Origin: Chryseobacterium formosense
Lineage (GTDB): Bacteria; Bacteroidota; Bacteroidia; Flavobacteriales; Weeksellaceae
Reading direction: 5' to 3'
Assembly (NCBI RefSeq): GCF_900116415.1
Contig: NZ_FPAP01000002.1
Coordinates: 310,001 to 374,000, forward strand
DNA length: 64,000 bases
Part shown: piece by piece, positions 59,338-64,000 of the stretch
Layout of the letters: each line of letters starts with the position of its first letter
How positions within the stretch are numbered: the stretch's first letter is position 1
Made by a program: the position numbers and the translations under genes
Notes under the pieces: generated by a model
What the model was told of the DNA's origin: nothing
Seen by the model: the letters and a program-made list of their open reading frames with translations, nothing else
Databases searched by the model: none

Positions 59338-59363
59338 CAATAATTAAAAGCAAAAACAACTTG

Positions 59364-60371
59364 ATGATACCCAATCAACCATTAGTCAGTATTAATATTC
59401 CTGTTTTTAAATGTGAGAAATACATTCTTCGATGTCTTGAATCTGTTAAAAATCAAATCTATAAAAACCTCGAAATTATTCTGGTAAATGATTGTACTCC
59501 TGATAACAGTATGGCTTTCATCAACAAATTTGTACAGGAAAATCCCAATCTGAATATTAAAATTCATGAGCATCAAAAAAACTCTGGACTTTCTGTGGTG
59601 CGAAATACCGGGATCAAAGCATCTGCAGGAGAATATATTTATTTTCTAGATAGCGATGATGAGATCACAGAAGACTGCATTGCGCTGCTTGTTGATAATG
59701 CTTTGAAAACTGATGCACAAATCACGATTTCGCAAAACCGATGGATCAATACTTTTGATAATACAACGAAAGATTTCGGTTTTCCTACGACGGCAGATAA
59801 AAAATATTATAATAACAGACTTGAGATTTTTTCTGTTTACAGTAATGGCGGTTTTCCTTCATCATCCTGGAACAAATTAATCAAACGAGACTTTATTGTT
59901 GATCATGAAATTTATTTTGTACCGGGATTATTTGCACAAGATGAGTTGTGGTTTTTTGATCTTCTTCTGAAAACAGATACTTTATCAATCATTGATAACA
60001 TTACTTATCTTTATTATCTGCACGGCGAATCTGTAATTTTTAACAGAACGAAGAAGAATTTCGAAAACTTCTTAACCATTTTGGAATATTTTACCAAAGC
60101 TTATGATAAGGAACAAAATGTAGCGTTGAAAAAAATGATTAAAAAGAAGATTATTCTGTTCAAAGAAATGGTTCTCATCATGCAGTGGAAAGCACTGAAA
60201 GATAAAGATTATTTAGGCGTAAATATTTCAAGAATGCAGAAACTTACAAAATTGACAATAGCAGATTACTTCGATTCTGATTTTAATGCTGACATCAAAA
60301 AGAAAAATTTCTTTCAAAACATTCCTGCAGATCTTTCTGCAAAATTATTTGTCTGGAGGTTTGAACGATAA
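59364..60371 (+). CDS. Glycosyltransferase family 2 (3)
   Basis: The start is set at ATG 59364 (MIPNQPLVSINIPVFKCEKY), because upstream of it the frame runs through the opposing acyltransferase gene and lacks family similarity. The 335-residue protein has VNDCTPDNSM (about 38-47) and IYFLDSDDEITEDC (about 89-102), the GT2 hallmarks, and a C-terminal helical part. It is the only glycosyltransferase on the plus strand and converges on the next gene with only 2 bases between the stops. Confidence 0.88.
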   Translation: MIPNQPLVSINIPVFKCEKYILRCLESVKNQIYKNLEIILVNDCTPDNSMAFINKFVQENPNLNIKIHEHQKNSGLSVVRNTGIKASAGEYIYFLDSDDEITEDCIALLVDNALKTDAQITISQNRWINTFDNTTKDFGFPTTADKKYYNNRLEIFSVYSNGGFPSSSWNKLIKRDFIVDHEIYFVPGLFAQDELWFFDLLLKTDTLSIIDNITYLYYLHGESVIFNRTKKNFENFLTILEYFTKAYDKEQNVALKKMIKKKIILFKEMVLIMQWKALKDKDYLGVNISRMQKLTKLTIADYFDSDFNADIKKKNFFQNIPADLSAKLFVWRFER

Positions 60372-60373
60372 TT

Positions 60374-61390
60374 TTAGTTTTTAAATTTATAAAAAGCAGA
60401 GATCAGAGAAAAGCTGGAAAGCAGGATTGAATTGTACATTTTTGTAACACCTGAAAACTGAGATAGAACATTTTCTTTATCAAGCTCAGAATAGGATTGA
60501 AGCAGTCTTTGCTTCTGAAATGATTGTTGCTCCGCAGTCATGCTTTTAAAAAAATAATGATATGTCTTAAGACCGTTTACAAAGTTCCGGTATGCAGTAA
60601 GCTCAAAGATAGATTTTCTTTCTTCGTAAATCTTTTTCTCTATAAAAATGTTTCTCAATAAAACATCGGTTCTTACAATATCTATTTTTTTTACAGATGG
60701 CATTTTAGCAGAAGAATCCGGGTGTATGTAATGCGTATATACAGCATCACAACTGCCGATAAACTTTGCGTTTTCGAAAATCATTCTTTCTACTATTTCA
60801 TCTGCATTTAGAAGAGGTTCTGTAAACCTGAATGAATGAGATTTGAAAACTTCCTTGCGGTATAATCCTCTGATGTGAATATCATATTTGCCAACCGTTT
60901 TTTTTATTGCTTCTTCACCAGAGATTTTTCTAGAAATAAATTGAGTGTGATTCTCAAAACGAATGTCGAGATTAATCATATATTTCAGTTCCCCGGATGT
61001 AAATCTTGTGTCGACAATCGGAGTAACAATATCTAAATCGGGCGATTGGGAGAAAGTATTAAAACATTTTTCAATAGTATCCAGTTCAATGAGATCATCA
61101 TGATCAAACAAGAAAATAAACTCTCCGGATGCCCTATCTTGCCCATAGGCTTTAGAATATTGTGCATACTTTTGATTTTCTTTTGTATAGACTTTTACCC
61201 TGGAATCCTGCTTTTCAAAATAAAGCAGCTCTTCTAAAGTAGAATCTAAAGAACCATCATTTACACAGATGAATTCTATGTTCGAATAAGTCTGATTCAA
61301 AAGGCAATTCATGGAAGATTTTACAAAATCACCCAGTTGTACTGAATTGTAATAGGTTGTAATGACCGATATTAAAGGATAGTCTTGCAT
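60374..61390 (-). CDS. Glycosyltransferase family 2 (4)
   Basis: The start is placed at ATG 61390 (MQDYPLISVITTYYNS); a TTG three codons upstream is less likely. The 338-residue protein has VNDGSLDSTLEEL (about 42-54) and FIFLFDHDDLIELDTIE (about 90-106), the donor and metal sites of GT2 enzymes. It is divergent from asnB, with 128 bp between. It ends 2 bp from the stop of the converging plus-strand glycosyltransferase. Confidence 0.88.
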   Translation of the reverse strand: MQDYPLISVITTYYNSVQLGDFVKSSMNCLLNQTYSNIEFICVNDGSLDSTLEELLYFEKQDSRVKVYTKENQKYAQYSKAYGQDRASGEFIFLFDHDDLIELDTIEKCFNTFSQSPDLDIVTPIVDTRFTSGELKYMINLDIRFENHTQFISRKISGEEAIKKTVGKYDIHIRGLYRKEVFKSHSFRFTEPLLNADEIVERMIFENAKFIGSCDAVYTHYIHPDSSAKMPSVKKIDIVRTDVLLRNIFIEKKIYEERKSIFELTAYRNFVNGLKTYHYFFKSMTAEQQSFQKQRLLQSYSELDKENVLSQFSGVTKMYNSILLSSFSLISAFYKFKN

Positions 61391-61493
61391 AATTTGCAAA
61401 TATCTGAAAAATATTTTTCAGATATTATTGATTAAACGACAAATTATTAACGTCTTAGCATAGAATTACGAATAGATTTTCATAAAATAATGT

Positions 61494-61501
61494 TAGATTT
61501 G
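61494..61501 (+). promoter_or_regulatory. -7 box of asnB
   Basis: TAGATTTG, 17 bases before the ATG at 61519; leader about 11 bases. The -33 region holds no TTTG. Confidence 0.5.
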
Positions 61502-61518
61502 TTTCTTAATATAAATAC

Positions 61519-63339
61519 ATGTGTGGCATTGCAGGAATTGTAAAAAAAAATATTCTTGAGGAAGATTTCTACAAAGAAACTCTTAAAAATATGACCAGTT
61601 CTATTATTCATCGGGGACCCGATGATGAAGGACACGAATATTTTAATAACTGCTTTTTAGGCTTCAGAAGACTGGCAATTGTAGATTTGTCAGAAGATGG
61701 GCATCAACCGATGTATTCCGATACTAAAAATGAATGTATTGTTTTTAACGGTGAGATTTATGGTTACCGCGAATTAAAAAAGGATTTAAAAGATTATCCT
61801 TTTCAGAGCAATACCGACACGGAAGTTATATTATCCCTTTTTAAAAAATATCAAACCAGACTGCCGGAATATCTCAACGGAATGTTTGCATTTGCAATTT
61901 GGGACGAAGATCAGCAGCAGTTGTTTTGTGCAAGAGACCGTTTTGGTGAAAAGCCTTTCTATTATGCTATCGGTAAGAATGGTGAGTTTATTTTTGCTTC
62001 TGAGATCAAAGCGATCTTAGCAACAGGTCTTGTTGATGAAGAATTGAATGATGAGGCGATTTATCATTTTCTAAGACATATGTATGTTGGAAGTCAACAG
62101 AGTATTTATAAAAATATTAATGTTTTACCACCTGCTCATCAGCTGATTTACAAAAATGGCAAAATTGAAATCTCTCAATACTGGAATTTCCCTCAGAATA
62201 AATTACAAATATCCGAAGAGGAAGCTGTATCTGAATTTAAAAATTTAGTTGAAAAATCTGTTAAAAAACAATTGGTTGCAGATGTGAAAGTGGGTGCTTT
62301 TCTCAGTGGCGGACTAGATTCAGGAACATTAGTTGCACTTTCTTCGCAGAAAAATGAAAATTTAACGACATTGGGATTTCGGTATGAAGGAGATTTGGAT
62401 GAGATGCCCGATGCAAGAAGTATTGCTGAAAAATATAAAACTGACCATAAAGAAGTAGCGTTGGAAACCTCAGAAATTTCTAAAACTCTCGTTGAAGTTT
62501 TGAAAAAAATGGATGAACCGCTTGCAGATACAGCCATCCTTGCAACATACACCATCTGTAAAGAAGCAGCTAAAAACATGACGGTTGTGATCACAGGAAA
62601 TGCGGGTGACGAATTGTTTGGCGGTTACAAATGGTATCAGAAAGAGAAAGAAATTCTTGAAAAGGGTAGTGCAAATTTTTCGCTTTTACCTTTTTATAAA
62701 GCAGGTTCTGTAATCACCGAAAAGCTGGGATTTGAAAAATCAAGACAATATTTTCTAGATAAGGTTTTCAGAGCCAAGTTTCCGGATATTGTTTCTTATC
62801 AGAAAGGGAAAGTCCATAATAATTTTTCTCATGGGGAAACTTCACAGCTGTTAAATTCCATTTCAAAATATGAACATTCTTATGCATTCGATTTAGATAA
62901 AAACGACCTGAATACCTGCATGAAGATGGATCTCACCAACATTATTCCAGGAGATTATATGGTGAAAGACGACCGTATTGCCATGATGCACTCTATTGAA
63001 CTGAGAACCCCATTTTTAGACAAAAATCTGGTGGAATTTTGCTCTGCGCTTCCTGCTGAATATAAGGTGAATGCCAATCAAACCAAAATCATTCTGAGAG
63101 AGGCTTTTGGAGACCTGCTTACCTCAAATATTCTGAACAAGAAAAAACAAGGTTTCGGTGCTCCTATTGCAGATTGGCTGAGAATTCCTGAAATGGAAAA
63201 ACTGACGAAAGATATTTTACAAAATCCGTCTTCTAAAATCTTTACAAAACTGAATTTTGGTGAAGTTCAGAAGCAGCTCAACTACAATTATAAGCATTGG
63301 TCGCTATTGGTTCTCGGAATCTGGATGGAGGGGCACTAA
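61519..63339 (+). CDS. asnB: Asparagine synthase-type glutamine amidotransferase
   Basis: The 606-residue protein has the class II glutaminase domain with the N-terminal nucleophile Cys2 (MCGIAGIVKK), HRGPDDEGH (about 33-41) and NGEIYGY, then the synthase domain with the ATP PP-loop FLSGGLDSGTLVALSS (about 258-273) and GNAGDELFGGY (about 361-371). Housekeeping AsnB makes asparagine from aspartate and glutamine; members inside polysaccharide clusters may instead amidate sugar acids on the polymer (as the WbpS type does). The cluster setting makes the second reading plausible. It ends 5 bp from the converging epimerase gene, with no terminator. Confidence 0.9.
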   Translation: MCGIAGIVKKNILEEDFYKETLKNMTSSIIHRGPDDEGHEYFNNCFLGFRRLAIVDLSEDGHQPMYSDTKNECIVFNGEIYGYRELKKDLKDYPFQSNTDTEVILSLFKKYQTRLPEYLNGMFAFAIWDEDQQQLFCARDRFGEKPFYYAIGKNGEFIFASEIKAILATGLVDEELNDEAIYHFLRHMYVGSQQSIYKNINVLPPAHQLIYKNGKIEISQYWNFPQNKLQISEEEAVSEFKNLVEKSVKKQLVADVKVGAFLSGGLDSGTLVALSSQKNENLTTLGFRYEGDLDEMPDARSIAEKYKTDHKEVALETSEISKTLVEVLKKMDEPLADTAILATYTICKEAAKNMTVVITGNAGDELFGGYKWYQKEKEILEKGSANFSLLPFYKAGSVITEKLGFEKSRQYFLDKVFRAKFPDIVSYQKGKVHNNFSHGETSQLLNSISKYEHSYAFDLDKNDLNTCMKMDLTNIIPGDYMVKDDRIAMMHSIELRTPFLDKNLVEFCSALPAEYKVNANQTKIILREAFGDLLTSNILNKKKQGFGAPIADWLRIPEMEKLTKDILQNPSSKIFTKLNFGEVQKQLNYNYKHWSLLVLGIWMEGH

Positions 63340-63344
63340 TTATA

Positions 63345-64000
63345 TTACAGGTAATATTTTTCTAGTATTTTTTTAAGATAGTTTTCCTTATTATTTAGAT
63401 TATTTTCAATAAAATATTGTTCAATATCCGGAATATTAATGTCATATCCCGAACCGCTTCTAAGGAGATTTATATCTACTTTTTTGCTGTAAAACTGTTC
63501 TATGATTTCAAGGATTTCAATAATCGAATAATTTTTGATGTAAGCAACATTTACAACTCTGTTTAATTTCTGGCTATCAATGAGAGCAAAAGTAACATTT
63601 TTAATATCATCAACATCGATGAGGTTGCGGGTTGCTTTTGTGTGAACATTTATGGTTTCGTTGTTGTGGACGGCCCGTATAATGTAATTGATCAGTAAAT
63701 TGGGATTTCCTCCTTTGCCCACTGCATTGCTTACTCTTAAAATAAGAAATTTTGGGCATAGTTTTTTTATGAGCTGCTCCATTTTCAATTTGTGGAGTAC
63801 ATAGTCACTGCCTGTTTTTGAAGAATCATAAATGCTGCAGGTAGAGAAATAAACAAATGTCTTTTCCTTATTTTCTGCAATTGTATTTTTTATCAGATTT
63901 TCTTCTCGTAAAAACTCCTCAGCTCTTGTTTCTAATGAATTTGATACTCCGGATGCAAAGAAAACAATATTTTCTCTGTCGTTATTTGTAAATAGTGACG
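63345..64000 (-). CDS. NAD-dependent epimerase/dehydratase-family protein (5' end outside window)
   Basis: The frame is open from the stop at 63345 to the right edge, about 218 codons; an apparent start near 63788 is internal. The visible part has FVYFSTCSIYD and GSDYVLHKLKMEQL, the Ser/Thr and Tyr-x3-Lys catalytic pair of extended short-chain dehydrogenases (Tyr and Lys in YVLHK), followed by LRVSNAVGKGGNPNLL and a C-terminal DVDDIKNV substrate region. It probably modifies a nucleotide sugar for the polysaccharide. The Rossmann GxxGxxG start would lie beyond the window. Confidence 0.85.
   Translation of the reverse strand, partial: SLFTNNDRENIVFFASGVSNSLETRAEEFLREENLIKNTIAENKEKTFVYFSTCSIYDSSKTGSDYVLHKLKMEQLIKKLCPKFLILRVSNAVGKGGNPNLLINYIIRAVHNNETINVHTKATRNLIDVDDIKNVTFALIDSQKLNRVVNVAYIKNYSIIEILEIIEQFYSKKVDINLLRSGSGYDINIPDIEQYFIENNLNNKENYLKKILEKYYL

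Noticed and set aside
59103..59363. N-terminal extension of the plus-strand glycosyltransferase
   Set aside because: It overlaps the opposite acyltransferase gene, lacks GT2 similarity, and the motif-bearing protein starts at ATG 59364.
1..64000. tRNA, rRNA, prophage, insertion sequence or integrase
   Set aside because: I found no acceptor-stem/TTCRA pattern, no transposase or integrase motifs and no attachment-like direct repeats next to a tRNA.

Overview
This window looks like part of the chromosome of a Chryseobacterium-like member of the Weeksellaceae (Flavobacteriia, Bacteroidota). The evidence is an AT-rich sequence, promoters of the Bacteroidota type (TTTG, about 19 bases, then TAnnTTTG), almost no Shine-Dalgarno sequences, Rho with a long disordered insert, a flavobacterial exosortase (XrtF) pair, four type IX secretion proteins with type B C-terminal sorting domains, DUF4293 and DUF5689 proteins, and dispersed intergenic hairpins. 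I see no tRNA, rRNA, CRISPR array, phage or insertion sequence. Genus is inferred from gene content only.

Layout. 1-5.7 kb: an ABC exporter cut by the window edge, a secreted M28 peptidase, DUF4293, rho and sodA. 5.7-12.5 kb: a secreted nuclease/phosphatase-fold enzyme divergent from a TonB receptor plus DUF5689 lipoprotein operon, a candidate nucleic-acid or phosphate scavenging unit. 12.8-16.4 kb: a minus-strand run of kinase, RapZ-C domain, nucleotidyltransferase and LOG protein, read here as amino-sugar (cell-wall) recycling. 16.5-17.4 kb: xrtF and its partner. 17.6-27.6 kb: metal efflux, asd, a small membrane protein, a second TonB receptor, nadC and nadB separated by a YhcG-type nuclease, and a nitroreductase. 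27.7-39.1 kb: four large T9SS surface proteins in two pairs on either side of rnhA-dnaB; their N- and C-terminal halves are related in a crossed pattern. 39.2-43.9 kb: an MFS exporter, small lipoproteins, a GH3-family adenylating enzyme and a repeat peptide. 44.1-50.2 kb: mfd, two paralogous lipoproteins and pth. 50.3-53.7 kb: two beta-carbonic anhydrases around a SulP anion transporter. 53.9-64 kb: a surface-polysaccharide locus with six glycosyltransferases, two hexapeptide acyltransferases, an AsnB-type amidotransferase and a partial NAD-dependent epimerase.

How it fits together. Most of the window is housekeeping (rho, dnaB, rnhA, mfd, pth, asd, nadB/C) mixed with envelope functions: outer-membrane uptake, T9SS adhesins, exosortase, cell-wall recycling and polysaccharide synthesis. 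The points that most deserve a second look are the crossed domain architecture of the four T9SS proteins around dnaB, a recurring TAnnTTTG box only 3-4 bases before the start codon of five genes (possible leaderless mRNAs), the nuclease/TonB/DUF5689 unit, the kinase/RapZ-C/nucleotidyltransferase operon, and the carbonic anhydrase-SulP-carbonic anhydrase cluster. All functions are read from sequence motifs and family knowledge; no search was run.
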